Source of the DNA: Agrococcus sp. SL85
Lineage (GTDB): Bacteria; Actinomycetota; Actinomycetes; Actinomycetales; Microbacteriaceae
NCBI RefSeq assembly: GCF_026625845.1
Contig: NZ_CP113066.1
Span: 1,178,001 to 1,242,000 of the forward strand
Length of the DNA: 64,000 bases
Direction of reading: 5' to 3'
The position numbers and the translations under genes were made by a program. This document shows positions 8,927 through 19,361 of this stretch, one piece after another (position 1 is the first letter of the stretch; each line of letters begins with the position of its first letter). Under the pieces are notes generated by a model. It was not told the origin of the DNA, did no database searches, and was given only the letters and a program-made list of their open reading frames with translations.

Positions 8927-10182
8927 CGGTCGTCCTCCTCCTGCGCGGCGGCGAGCAGCGCCCGCCGCTCCTGATCGGTCGGCGCGAGCGCCGCGCCGTG
9001 GCGCAGCGCCTCCGCCGCCTCGCGGCGCCTACCGAGGCGCGCGAGCGCGTCGCCGCGCGCCGCGTGCAGCAGGTGCTGCCGGCCGAGCGCGGCCTCGAGG
9101 CCGTCGAGCGCCTCGAGGCCGCCCGCCGCGTCGCCGGCGTTCGCCTGCGCGATCGCGCGGTTCAGCACGACGAAGGGCGAGCCGTCGAGCTGCTCGAGCA
9201 CCCGGTAGAGGGCGACGACGCGGCGGTGGTCGATGTGCGCGGCGAGCTCGGGCCGCACGTGCTCGGCCGCGATCGCGGCGTGCACGAGGTGCCTGCCGCC
9301 CGCGAGCCCCGTCGAGGCCGCGAGCGCGATCGCCGCGTCCACGAGCGCGAGGCCCTCGTCGGCCGCGGCTCGGTCCCAGCGGCCGCGGTCCTGCTCGGGC
9401 AGCGGCACTGCCGAGCCGTCGGCGCGCAGGCGCGCGTCGCGGCGCGCGTGCTGCAGCAGCATGAGCGCGAGCAGCCCGTCGGCCTCCAGCCGCTCGTGCG
9501 TGCGCTCCGGCGTCAGCTCGCGGCACAGGCGCGCGAGCCGGATCGCCTCGTCGGCCGCGGCTCGGGCGTCGGCGTCGGCGGGCGCGGCGTAGCCGATCGC
9601 GAAGAGGCCGTAGAGCACCTGGCGCACGCCCTCGCTGCGCGCCGGCCGCTCGGCCGGGCCGGGCACGCGGTAGGGGATGCGCGCGTGCCGGATCTTCGCG
9701 CGCGCCCGCACGAGCCGCTTCTGCATCGCGTCCTCGCCGACCCCGAAGAGCCGCGCGATGCGCGCGACGGGCACGCCCAGCACGGCGCGCAGCGCGAGCG
9801 CGGCGCGCGCGTCCGCCGCGATCGCGGGGTGGCAGGCGGTGTGCAGCAGGGCGAGTCGCTCGTCGTCGTGCGGGAAGCCGGCCTCGGGCGTCGCGGCCGT
9901 CTCGGGCGCGGGTTCGCGCGCGAGGCGCTCCGCGGCGCGGTCCGCCGCGGCGCGGCTGCGCAGCAGATCGATGCCGCGGCGGCGGGCGACGGTCGTGACC
10001 CAGGCCGCGGGGCTGTCGGGCACGCCGTCGGCCGGCCAGCGGGCGAGCGCGCGCTCGAGCGCGTCCTGCACCGCGTCCTCCGCGACCGACCAGTCGCCGA
10101 GGGTGCCGACGACGGCGGCCATGACGCGCGCGTGGTCGTCGGCGACCACCGCGGCCACGGCCGCCGAGGCGTCCGGCGCCAT
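8923..10182 (-). CDS. ECF sigma factor with long C-terminal extension (ECF42-like, DUF6596)
   Basis: 419-residue RNA polymerase sigma factor. The first about 170 residues hold sigma regions 2 (DWSVAEDAVQDALERAL, then a WVTTVARRRGIDLLR segment) and 4 (ALRAVLGVPVARIARLFGV, helix-turn-helix). The remaining about 250 residues are an alpha-helical, TPR-like extension containing the DUF6596 region, typical of ECF42. Such factors are normally encoded beside a DGPF/YCII protein, as here, and lack a classical anti-sigma factor; no anti-sigma gene is seen. Activation through the C-terminal extension is known for the group but not demonstrable here. Middle gene of a three-gene operon. Confidence 0.9.
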   Translation of the reverse strand: MAPDASAAVAAVVADDHARVMAAVVGTLGDWSVAEDAVQDALERALARWPADGVPDSPAAWVTTVARRRGIDLLRSRAAADRAAERLAREPAPETAATPEAGFPHDDERLALLHTACHPAIAADARAALALRAVLGVPVARIARLFGVGEDAMQKRLVRARAKIRHARIPYRVPGPAERPARSEGVRQVLYGLFAIGYAAPADADARAAADEAIRLARLCRELTPERTHERLEADGLLALMLLQHARRDARLRADGSAVPLPEQDRGRWDRAAADEGLALVDAAIALAASTGLAGGRHLVHAAIAAEHVRPELAAHIDHRRVVALYRVLEQLDGSPFVVLNRAIAQANAGDAAGGLEALDGLEAALGRQHLLHAARGDALARLGRRREAAEALRHGAALAPTDQERRALLAAAQEEDDR

Positions 10183-10198
10183 CAGCGCGGCCCTCCGA

Positions 10199-10528
10199 TC
10201 AGAGCGGCCACACCGGCCGCACCTCGATGCGGCCGAGACGTGCCATCGGGTGCCCGGCCGCGATCTCGATCGCCGCGTCGAGGTCGTCGGCCTCGATCAC
10301 GTCGAAGCCCGCGATCCACTCGCGGCTCTCGGTGAACGGACCGTCGGTCACGATCCGCTCGCCCGCGCGGACGCGCACGGTCGTCGCGTCCTCGACCGGT
10401 CGCAGGCGGTCGCCGATGACGTAGCGGCCCGATGCCTGCAGCGGCTCCCACCACGCCTGGGGGTCGTCGGTCGCGGCGTCGTAGGGCTCGCCCTCGGGGT
10501 CGGTGCAGATGAACAGCACGTAGCGCAT
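10199..10528 (-). CDS. YCII/DGPF-domain protein
   Basis: 109-residue dimeric alpha-beta-barrel protein of the YciI family. The diagnostic DGPF motif is at residues 62-65 (IVTDGPFTES). It starts MRYVLFICTD with a GAGGAG ribosome site 5 bases upstream and ends 16 bases before the sigma-factor gene. DGPF proteins accompany ECF42-type sigma factors in many actinobacteria and are often part of the regulon; their biochemical activity is not established. First gene of the operon. Confidence 0.88.
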   Translation of the reverse strand: MRYVLFICTDPEGEPYDAATDDPQAWWEPLQASGRYVIGDRLRPVEDATTVRVRAGERIVTDGPFTESREWIAGFDVIEADDLDAAIEIAAGHPMARLGRIEVRPVWPL

Positions 10529-10611
10529 GGTCGCTCCTCGGTCGGTGGCATGCAGTCAACCCCATGACGGATGGGCGGTGCGAGGGAGGACACCCGCTCG
10601 TCCTGCGACCA

Positions 10612-10682
10612 GCGCTCGATCGGGCGCGGCGAAGGGCCGGCCGCGCAGTGCGGCCGGCCCTCAGGAGCGCCCGATCGAGCGC
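10612..10682. terminator. Nested double hairpin after argG
   Basis: A perfect 16-bp inverted repeat (10612-10627 with 10667-10682, GCGCTCGATCGGGCGC) encloses a second perfect 11-bp inverted repeat (10634-10644 with 10650-10660, GGGCCGGCCGC) around the 5-base loop GCAGT. The spacers between the two stems are 6 bases on each side. It lies 13 bases after the argG stop and most simply ends argG transcription before the DGPF gene. No T-tract. Confidence 0.75.
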
Positions 10683-10695
10683 GGCGAGCGGCGGC

Positions 10696-12698
<2,003 letters not shown>

Positions 12699-12753
12699 CG
12701 TCCACGACCAGCACCGGCCCAGCACGCCGATCCGAGACCGAAGGAGCACCACC

Positions 12754-13236
12754 ATGCCCCAGCTCACCGACAGCGTCGACGTCAAGGCCCCCATCAGCGC
12801 GGTCTACGCGCTCTGGACGCGCTTCGAGGACTTCCCGACGTTCATGAGCGGCGTCGACAGCATCACCCAGACGTCCGACACCGAGCTCCACTGGGAGGTG
12901 TCGATCGCCGGCGTTGACCGCTCGTTCGACGCGACGATCACCGAGCAGCATCAGGACGAGCGCGTCGCCTGGGCGAGCACCGACGGCGAGACGCACGCGG
13001 GCGTCGTCACGTTCCACCGCCTCGCCGACGACGAGACGCGCGTCAGCCTGCAGCTCGACTGGTCGCCGCAGGGCATCGTGGAGCGGATCGGCGCGCTGCT
13101 GCAGATCGACGACCTGCAGATCGCGAACGACCTCAAGCGCTTCAAGGAGATCGCCGAGCAGGCGCCCTCGTCCCACGCCGCGCAGTCCGGCTGGGAGGGC
13201 GACGTCGAGCGCCCCGCGGACAGCACCGGCCACTGA
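12754..13236 (+). CDS. SRPBCC-family protein 2 of a tandem trio
   Basis: 160-residue SRPBCC protein beginning MPQLTDSVDVKAPISAVYALWTRFEDFPTFM; the family N-terminal motif and the terminal helix LQIDDLQIANDLKRFKEIAEQ are clear. Closest visible relative is the preceding gene. AAGGAG ribosome site upstream. Such proteins are often annotated as cyclases/dehydratases or coxG-like, but without active-site residues the function is unknown. The C-terminal tail after about residue 140 is polar and probably disordered. Confidence 0.82.
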   Translation: MPQLTDSVDVKAPISAVYALWTRFEDFPTFMSGVDSITQTSDTELHWEVSIAGVDRSFDATITEQHQDERVAWASTDGETHAGVVTFHRLADDETRVSLQLDWSPQGIVERIGALLQIDDLQIANDLKRFKEIAEQAPSSHAAQSGWEGDVERPADSTGH

Positions 13237-13288
13237 GCCGCGCACCGGGCCTGGGGGTCGCCGAGGGGCGGCACCCAGGCCCGACGCG

Positions 13289-13294
13289 TAGCGT
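13289..13294 (+). promoter_or_regulatory. -10 element TAGCGT, leaderless promoter
   Basis: TAGCGT fits TANNNT and its last T is exactly 7 bases before the ATG at 13301, with no ribosome site between. Confidence 0.55.
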
Positions 13295-13300
13295 CGCGCC

Positions 13301-14633
13301 ATGAGCATCGAGCACCGGAGCATCGTCCCCGCGCCGATCGGCGAGGTCTGGGCCTGGCACGAGCGGCCGGGCGCCTTCCAGCGGCTGCAGCCGCCGTGGA
13401 TGCCCGGGCGCATCGTGCAGGAGGCCGACTCCCTCGAGGACGGGCGCGCGGAGCTCGCGCTGCCCGCCGGCCAGCGCTGGATCGCGCGCCACGACCCCGC
13501 CGGCTACCGCCGCGGCTCCTCGTTCGTCGACGAGCGCGTCGACGAGGGGCTCGCCTCCCTCGCGCTCTCGCCCGTGCGCTGGCGCCACGAGCACCGCTTC
13601 GTCGCCGAGGGCGACACGACCCGCGTCGTCGACCACGTGACGACGCCCATCGGCTCGCGCGCGCTGCGCCCCATGTTCGCCTACCGGCACCGCCAGCTCG
13701 CCGACGACATCGCGCGGCACCGCGCCGCGGCCTCCGCCCCGCTCCGCATCGCGATGACGGGCGCCTCGGGCCTCGTCGGCACGGCGCTCGCCGCGTTCCT
13801 CACGACGGGCGGCCACGAGGTCGTGCGGCTCGTGCGCGGCGAGCCCGGGCCGGGCGAGCGGCGCTGGGCGCCGGACGCCCCGGCGACGGGGCTGCTCGAC
13901 GGCATCGACGTCGTCGTGCACCTCGCGGGCGCCTCGATCTTCGGCCGCTTCGACGACGAGCACCGCGCCCGCATCCGCGACAGCCGCGTCGGCCCGACGC
14001 GCGCGCTCGCCGAGCTCGCGGCCGCCGCCGGGGTGCGCGCCTTCGTGAGCGCCTCGGCGATCGGCATCTACGGCGCCGATCGCGGCGACGAGGTGCTCGA
14101 CGAGTCGGCCAGCGCCGGCGAGGGCTTCCTCGCGGAGGTCGTGGAGGCGTGGGAGGCCGCGACGGCCCCCGCGGCGTCGGCCGGCGTGCGCACCGCCCAG
14201 ATCCGCACGGGCATCGTGCAGAGCCCGCGCGGCGGCACGCTCCAGGTGTTCCGGCCGCTGTGGTCGGCGGGCCTCGGCGGCCCGCTCGGGGGCGGCCGGC
14301 AGTGGCAGTCGTGGATCGACCTCGACGACCTCGTCGACGCCTACCACCTCGCGATCGTCGACGACCGGGTCTCGGGGCCCGTGAACGCCGTCGCGCCCGA
14401 GCCTGTGCGCCAGGGCGAGTACGCGCGCGTGCTCGGCGCGGTGCTCCGGCGTCCCGCGGTCATCCCCACCCCGTCGCTCGCGCCGCGCGCGCTGCTCGGT
14501 GAGGAGGGGATGCGCGAGCTCGCCCTCGCGAGCCAGCGGGTCGCGCCCGCGGCGCTCGTCGAGCCTCGGCCACCGGTTCCGCCGGCCGGTGCTCGAGGGG
14601 GCGCTGCGGCACCAGCTCGGGCGTCGCGGGTAG
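13301..14633 (+). CDS. TIGR01777-type epimerase fused to an N-terminal SRPBCC domain (one apparent frameshift)
   Basis: Corrected length 443 residues. Residues 1 to about 145 are an SRPBCC domain (IEHRSIVPAPIGEVWAWHERPGAFQRL); the rest is an NAD(P)-binding SDR domain beginning IAMTGASGLVGTALAAFL and carrying the TIGR01777 signatures VVHLAGASIFGRF and SASAIGIYG. Near the end an extra base in AGCCT at 14562-14566 throws the frame; removing it gives LGHRFRRPVLEGALRHQLG and a stop at 14631-14633, the normal family C-terminus. Without correction the frame runs to 14761. This fusion explains its position after two stand-alone SRPBCC genes. Substrate unknown. Confidence 0.86.
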
Positions 14634-14791
14634 CGCGGCTCGGGGCTGCCGGTAGCGCAGCGCGCCAGCGCTCGCGCGGCGGTCGAGCGTGCCTGTGGAC
14701 AACTCCCGCTGCGCTGAGGTTGCCTTTGGTTCACTCTGAGCACGCGCTGAGCCGTTCTTGAGGTTCAGCGGTCACGAGAGAGAAGGAACCC

Positions 14792-15775
14792 ATGCAGCAC
14801 AGCACGACCCCGGGCGCTCGCCGCTCGCGCCGCACGCTGGCCTGGCTCACCACCGCCCTCGCCACCTCGGCGCTCGCGCTCGGCGGCGCGCAGGCCGCCG
14901 GCGCCGCGCCGCAGGCGCCCGTCGACGTCCACGTCACGGACGCGTCGACCTCCGCCACGAGCGCCTACTGGACCCCCGAGCGCATGGAGTCGGCGATCGA
15001 CGCCGACCAGCTCGCGGTCGACGCGGCGACGGCGCCGTCGACCTCGGTCGAGCGCGGCGCCCCGACGACGATCGCGCCGCAGGCGGCGACGCGCCCGACC
15101 GCGCGCGGCGGCCAGCAGCTCATGGCCGTCACGCCCGTCTCGCACATCGGCAAGGTCTTCTTCACGATGGGCGGCGCAGACTACGTGTGCTCCGGCAACT
15201 CGGTCGTCTCGGCCAACGAGCGCACGGTCTCGACGGCCGGCCACTGCCTCAACGAGGGCGGCGGCGCCTGGGCGTCGAACTTCGTCTTCGCCCCGGCCTA
15301 CCAGAACGGCAGCACGCCCTACGGCCTGTGGACCGCCACCGAGCTGCACGCGCCGAGCGCGTGGACCGGCAGCGGCGACATCAACTACGACACCGCGTTC
15401 GCGGTCGTCGCGAGCCCCGCGGGCTCGTCGGCCACCCTCACCGACACGGTCGGCGCCTCGGGCGTCGCCTTCAACCAGTCGCGCGGCCTCACCTACCAGG
15501 CCTACGGCTACCCGGCGGCGAGCCCGTTCAACGGCCAGACGCTCGAGACCTGCTCGGGCACCGCGCGCACCGACACCTACGGCGGCACGCAGTCGCAGGG
15601 CATCCCCTGCACCATGACCGGCGGCTCGTCGGGCGGCCCCTGGTTCATCGGCTCGGGCTCGTCGGGCGTGCAGAACTCGGTGAACAGCTTCGGCTACAAC
15701 ACCGTGCGCAACGTCATGTGGGGCCCGTACTGGGGCTCGGTCATCCAGTCGACGTACACCGCGGCCCAGAGCTGA
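14792..15775 (+). CDS. Secreted trypsin-like serine protease
   Basis: 327-residue exported endopeptidase of the chymotrypsin fold. A signal peptide with Arg-rich n-region and hydrophobic core spans residues 1-38 (cleavage likely after AQAAGA), followed by a pro-region of about 70 residues. The triad is His151 in STAGHC, Asp200 in NYDTAFAV and Ser280 in GGSSGGPW. Cysteine pairs 133/152 and 254/273 fit the two disulfides of the glutamyl-endopeptidase-like branch. Ribosome site GAGAAGGAA is immediately upstream. The preceding about 150 bases are poorer in GC than the surroundings and probably hold its promoter, though no convincing -10 was found. Confidence 0.9.
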   Translation: MQHSTTPGARRSRRTLAWLTTALATSALALGGAQAAGAAPQAPVDVHVTDASTSATSAYWTPERMESAIDADQLAVDAATAPSTSVERGAPTTIAPQAATRPTARGGQQLMAVTPVSHIGKVFFTMGGADYVCSGNSVVSANERTVSTAGHCLNEGGGAWASNFVFAPAYQNGSTPYGLWTATELHAPSAWTGSGDINYDTAFAVVASPAGSSATLTDTVGASGVAFNQSRGLTYQAYGYPAASPFNGQTLETCSGTARTDTYGGTQSQGIPCTMTGGSSGGPWFIGSGSSGVQNSVNSFGYNTVRNVMWGPYWGSVIQSTYTAAQS

Positions 15776-15814
15776 TCGGCTGAGACCGCCGCGCGATGCG
15801 CGGCAGGAGGACCC

Positions 15815-15846
15815 GGAGGGCCGGCGCCTCAGGGCGCCGGTCCTCC
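15815..15846. terminator. Bidirectional hairpin between protease and FBP gene
   Basis: GGAGGGCCGGCGCC, loop TCAG, then GGCGCCGGTCCTCC: 14-base arms with one G:T-type mismatch, lying between two convergent genes. Suitable as a terminator for both strands. Confidence 0.65.
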
Positions 15847-15862
15847 GGCACGTCCGCGGGGC

Positions 15863-16357
15863 CTATCGGCCCTGCAGCATCGTCTCGGCGAACGCCGCGA
15901 CGCGCAGCCGCAGCTCGTCGACGCGGCGGTCTCGGGCGGCGAGCACGTCGTAGCCGTCGTACGGCGCCGTCGGCGGCCGCCGCGCGTTCGCGCTGCACTG
16001 GAACGACTCGCACACGAGGGTGCCGATCGTGTCGCCCTTGCGGCCCGCGGCCCCGGCGCGTCGCGCGCTGAAGAACACGACGTCGTTCGGCAGGCGCACG
16101 TCCTGGCACCAGGTGCACTGCGCCCGGGCGCGCGGCGAGGCCTCGGCCTGGCGCAGGAGCACGCCGACGTGCGCGCCCTCCAGGGTGGGCAGCACCGCGT
16201 ACGCGCGGCGCGGCGCCTTGGGGTCGCGCCAGCCGAGCAGGTCGAGCGAGCCCCAGTCGGCGTCGTCGAACCAGGCGGGCAGGGTCAGGCCGGCGACCTC
16301 CTTGCGGCTCGCGTTCACGAACGCGCCGCGGAGGGCCTTCTCGGAGATGGGGAGCAT
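15863..16357 (-). CDS. FBP-domain (EF-G-binding, FusB-like) zinc protein
   Basis: 164-residue protein with a C-terminal treble-clef zinc finger of the FBP family: Cys81-x-x-Cys84 (CTWC) and Cys116/Cys121 (CESFQC). The N-terminal half (ISEKALRGAFVNASRKEVAGLTLP) is the helical part typical of these proteins. The founding member FusB binds elongation factor G and can protect against fusidic acid; actinobacterial homologues are usually untested, so the role is inferred as ribosome or EF-G related. It converges on the protease gene, separated by a hairpin. Confidence 0.82.
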   Translation of the reverse strand: MLPISEKALRGAFVNASRKEVAGLTLPAWFDDADWGSLDLLGWRDPKAPRRAYAVLPTLEGAHVGVLLRQAEASPRARAQCTWCQDVRLPNDVVFFSARRAGAAGRKGDTIGTLVCESFQCSANARRPPTAPYDGYDVLAARDRRVDELRLRVAAFAETMLQGR

Positions 16358-16585
16358 GCGGGATCGCCTCTCGTCATGCCGGGCGAGGGCCCGGCAGGGA
16401 TGGGTGGAGGCACGGCGGCGTGCGTCCCTCTGCGCTCATGGCTCTGAGGGGTCGGCCGCGGTGCCGCTGGCCGGCGGGCGCGGAGCGCGCGTGCCGGGAG
16501 CGGCTAGGCCCTGCCGCCGGCGAGGACGCCGACGACCTCCTCGCGCCCGGAGGGCTCCATCCCGATGCTCACCGGACCACCCTAC

Positions 16586-16649
16586 GCCTCACCCGGTCTG
16601 GGCCTCACCCGGTGCGGGCCTCACCCGGTGCGGGCCTCACCCGATCAGG
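16586..16649. repeat. Four tandem 16-bp repeats over the end of the YhgE gene
   Basis: Four head-to-tail units of 16 bases (16586-16601, 16602-16617, 16618-16633, 16634-16649), each starting GCCTCACCC; units 2 and 3 are identical (GCCTCACCCGGTGCGG). The stop codon of the minus-strand gene (TCA at 16637-16639) lies inside the last unit, so the array is a reiteration of the gene's 3' end into the 3' UTR. Confidence 0.85.
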
Positions 16650-18650
16650 CTCGGCTGCAGGTCGCGGAGCGTGCGGTGGTCGACCATCCGGGCGACCCCC
16701 AGCACCACGAGCGCGAGCGCCGCCGCGGCGAAGGCGGCGAGCACGAGCGCGTCGGCCGCCGCCGCGGCCATCGAGCCCCCGTACATGAGCTGCCGGATGC
16801 CGTCGACCGCGTAGGTCATGGGGAGCGCGTGGTGGAGCGCCGCGAGCGGGGCCGGCAGCGTCTGCCAGGGGAAGGTGCCGCCCGCGGTGACGAGCTGCAG
16901 CACCATGAGCACGAGGCCGAGGAACTGGCCCACCGAGCCCAGCCACGCGTTGAGCGCCACGATGATCGCGGCGAAGGTCGCGACCGCGAGCACCATCATC
17001 CCGAGCATGAGCGCGGGATGCGCGATCGAGAAGCCGAGGCCCAGGCCCACCACGGCGAGCAGCGCGGCCATCTGCGCGGCGCCGATGAGCGTCGGGATGA
17101 GCCATGCCGCGAGGCCGACGCGGACGGGGGAGCGCAGCGCCGTGATCGCGCGCCGCGAGAGGGGCCGCAGGATGAGCATGAGCGCGTACATGCCGATCCA
17201 TGCCGCGAGCGAGAGGAAGAAGGGGGCGAGGCCCGCGCCGTAGGAGCCGGCGGACGCCACGGCGTCGGCATCGGTCTCGACGGGGTCGGCGATCGTGGAG
17301 GCCTGCGCGGCGCGCTCGTCGGCGGTCGAGTCGGGGATCTGCTCGACCGCGTCGCCGAGTCCGTCGCGCAGCCGCGCCGCGCCGTCCTGCAGCTGCGCGA
17401 TGCCGCCGTCGAGCCTCGTCGGCGCCCTCGGCGAGCGCGCCCGCGCCGTCGGCTGCGTCGGCCGCGCCGCCGGCGAGCCGTGCGGCGCCGTCGCGGGCGG
17501 AGGCCGCGCCGTCGGCGAGGGCGCTCGCGCCGCCGGCGGCGCTCGCGACGCCGTTCGCGAGCCGCGGCGCGGCCTCCGCGGGGGTCGATGCGCCGTCGGC
17601 GACCTGCTGCGCGCCGTCGGCGAGCCGATCGAGCCTGCGCGGTCGCGCCCTGCACGCGGGCGTCGGCGGCGGCCACGTCGTCGCCGACCGCGTCGAGCGG
17701 CTCGAGCGCCGCCGCGACCTGCGCGTCGGTGAGGCCCGCCGCCCGCAGCCGCTCGACGATCGCGGCGCGCGCCTCGGGCACGCGGCCCGCGAGCGGCGCG
17801 ACGGCTCCGGCGACCTCGTCGCCGATCGCCGCGATGCGGGCGTCGCCCTCGGCGACCTGCTGGGCGCCGTCGGCGAGCCGTCGCGCCTGCGCCGGCAGCG
17901 AGGCCGTGGCCTCCTCGAGCCTGACCGAGGCCGTCCTCCAGGCGCGCGGCGCCGTCGGCGAGCTCGGCCGTGCCGTCGCCGAGGGCGCCCGCGCCCTCGG
18001 CGAGCCTGCGCGGTGCCGTCGGCGAGCGTGTGGGCGCCGTCGGCGAGCCGATGGGCGCCGGCGCCGGCCTCTGCGGCGCCGTCGGCCAGCTGCGCCGCGC
18101 CGTCGTGCGCGTCGACGACGCCCTCGCGGATGTCGCTGATCGCGAGCAGCAGCCGCGCGGCGGCCTCCTCGCCGACCGACTGCGCGACCGCCGTGCGGAT
18201 GCGCTCGGCGGCCTGCGTGCCGATCGTCGAGGCGAGGTAGCTGTTGGCGTCGTTCGTCGAGAGCTCGACGACGGCCCGGTGGGGCGCGTCGCCGGCGGCG
18301 CTGCCGAGGTCGGCCGAGAACGCGGCGGGGAGGGTGACCGAGAAGTCGTAGGTCGCGTCGGCGACGCCTGCCGCGGCCTCCGCCGCATCCACCCGGTGCC
18401 AGTCGAAGGCGGCGTCCTCGACGAGCCGGTCGGCCACCTCGTCGCCGATCACGCGCCCGTCGCTGCCCGCGTCGTCGACCACGAGCGCCACCGGCAGCTC
18501 GTCGAGTCGCGCGTAGGGGTCCTGGTTGGCCCACAGGTACACGCCGCCGTACAGCAGCGGCACGAGCCCGAGCGCGAGGAGCGCGATGCGACCCATGCGC
18601 GTGGCCGTGAGGCGGCGGAGCTCCGCCGCGATGAGCTGGGGGATCGTCAT
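16637..18650 (-). CDS. YhgE/Pip-domain membrane protein (four apparent frameshifts)
   Basis: Corrected length about 669 residues. An N-terminal TM segment (about 20-38) is followed by an extracellular region (YARLDELPVALVVDD), then a long stretch of LADGA-type short repeats, and a C-terminal bundle of about five TM segments (from LAPFFLSLAAWIGMYALML on). This is the ABC-2-like YhgE/Pip family; a substrate is not known. Four one-base insertions break it, at AGCCT 17412-17416, 17632-17636, 17918-17922 and 18003-18007. Removing each gives an unbroken protein. Its ATG overlaps the stop of the degenerate ABC ATPase by 4 bases, and both are divergent from a TetR gene that probably represses them. 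Confidence 0.88.
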
Positions 18651-19273
18651 GCCGCCGCCTCCGCTTCCTCCTCCGCCGCCTCGTCCGCGCGCAGCACGGC
18701 GTCGGCCGCCTCGCCGCACAGCACGAGCACCGCGAAGCCGCGCGCGGCGAGCCGCCGCGCCTGCGCCCACCACGCCCTGGGGTCGCCGCCGTGGCGGTCC
18801 GGGCTCACGAGCACGACCGCCTCGACGCGGTCGCGCAGCACGGCGAGCTCGGTGAGCACCCGGATGCGCGTGGCGGGCTCGACGTCGGCCATCGGCAGGT
18901 CGCGCTCGGCCTCCACGCCCAGCTGCGCCGCCCAGCGGCGCACGCTCCGCGGGTCGCCGGGCACGCCCGCGAAGAGCAGCTCCTCGGCGATGGCGCCCGC
19001 GAGCGAGACGTCGGGCTCGGGGTCGCTCACGGCGGGCGCGTCGACGAGCGCGGTGCGGTGCCGCACCTCGCGGCGCCGGCCCGGTTCGCCGTCGAGCAGC
19101 ACGGCGCCCTCGTCGGGGCGCATGCGGCCGCTCGCGAGGAGGCCGAGCACGGTGGGCCGCTGCTCGGTCTCGACGACGACCCGCACGGCCTCGCCCGACT
19201 CGACGGCCAGCGACGTCAGCGGCAGGGCCACCCCTCCCTGCTTCACCACGCGATCCAGCTCGATGCGCATCAC
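18647..19273 (-). CDS. Degenerate ABC-transporter ATPase-like protein (no Walker A or B)
   Basis: 208-residue cytoplasmic protein that aligns without gaps with the start of an ABC ATPase (VESGEAVRVVV...LLASGRMRPDEGAVLLDG), but the P-loop GxxGxGKST has become VETEQRPTV: both glycines and the lysine are gone. The Walker B region reads VVLVSPDRHGGDP where LDEPTAGLDP is expected, so the Asp and the catalytic Glu are also missing. It should not hydrolyse ATP. It is the first gene of a two-gene operon with YhgE, to which it is translationally coupled, and may be a structural partner of that membrane protein. Starts at ATG 19273; MM double start possible. Confidence 0.75.
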   Translation of the reverse strand: MMRIELDRVVKQGGVALPLTSLAVESGEAVRVVVETEQRPTVLGLLASGRMRPDEGAVLLDGEPGRRREVRHRTALVDAPAVSDPEPDVSLAGAIAEELLFAGVPGDPRSVRRWAAQLGVEAERDLPMADVEPATRIRVLTELAVLRDRVEAVVLVSPDRHGGDPRAWWAQARRLAARGFAVLVLCGEAADAVLRADEAAEEEAEAAA

Positions 19274-19295
19274 GGCTCCTCTCCGCCCGACACCG

Positions 19296-19317
19296 TATAC
19301 TAGACTGACCAGTCAGT
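19296..19317. promoter_or_regulatory. Divergent promoter and palindromic TetR operator
   Basis: Perfect 6+2+6 palindrome ACTGACCAGTCAGT at 19304-19317, of the kind bound by TetR dimers. It abuts TATACT (19296-19301), a good -10 for the plus-strand tetR gene, and on the minus strand TAGTAT in the same bases can serve the ABC-YhgE operon. One bound dimer could therefore repress both directions. Confidence 0.75.
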
Positions 19318-19361
19318 ACAACAATGGATGCGCCAGGATGCTGGCAGACCGAGGAGGCCGC

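Noticed and set aside
14694..14702. TGTGGACAA, matching an actinobacterial DnaA box
   Set aside because: A single copy with no neighbours, no dnaA or dnaN and no AT-rich region, so no origin is claimed.
16586..16649. Attachment site or IS target duplication
   Set aside because: The units are directly adjacent with no mobile gene nearby; simple tandem reiteration explains them.
17412..18007. Programmed ribosomal frameshifting or real pseudogenes
   Set aside because: There is no slippery heptamer or stimulatory structure, and one motif, AGCT plus a base, accounts for all 13 events in eight unrelated genes.
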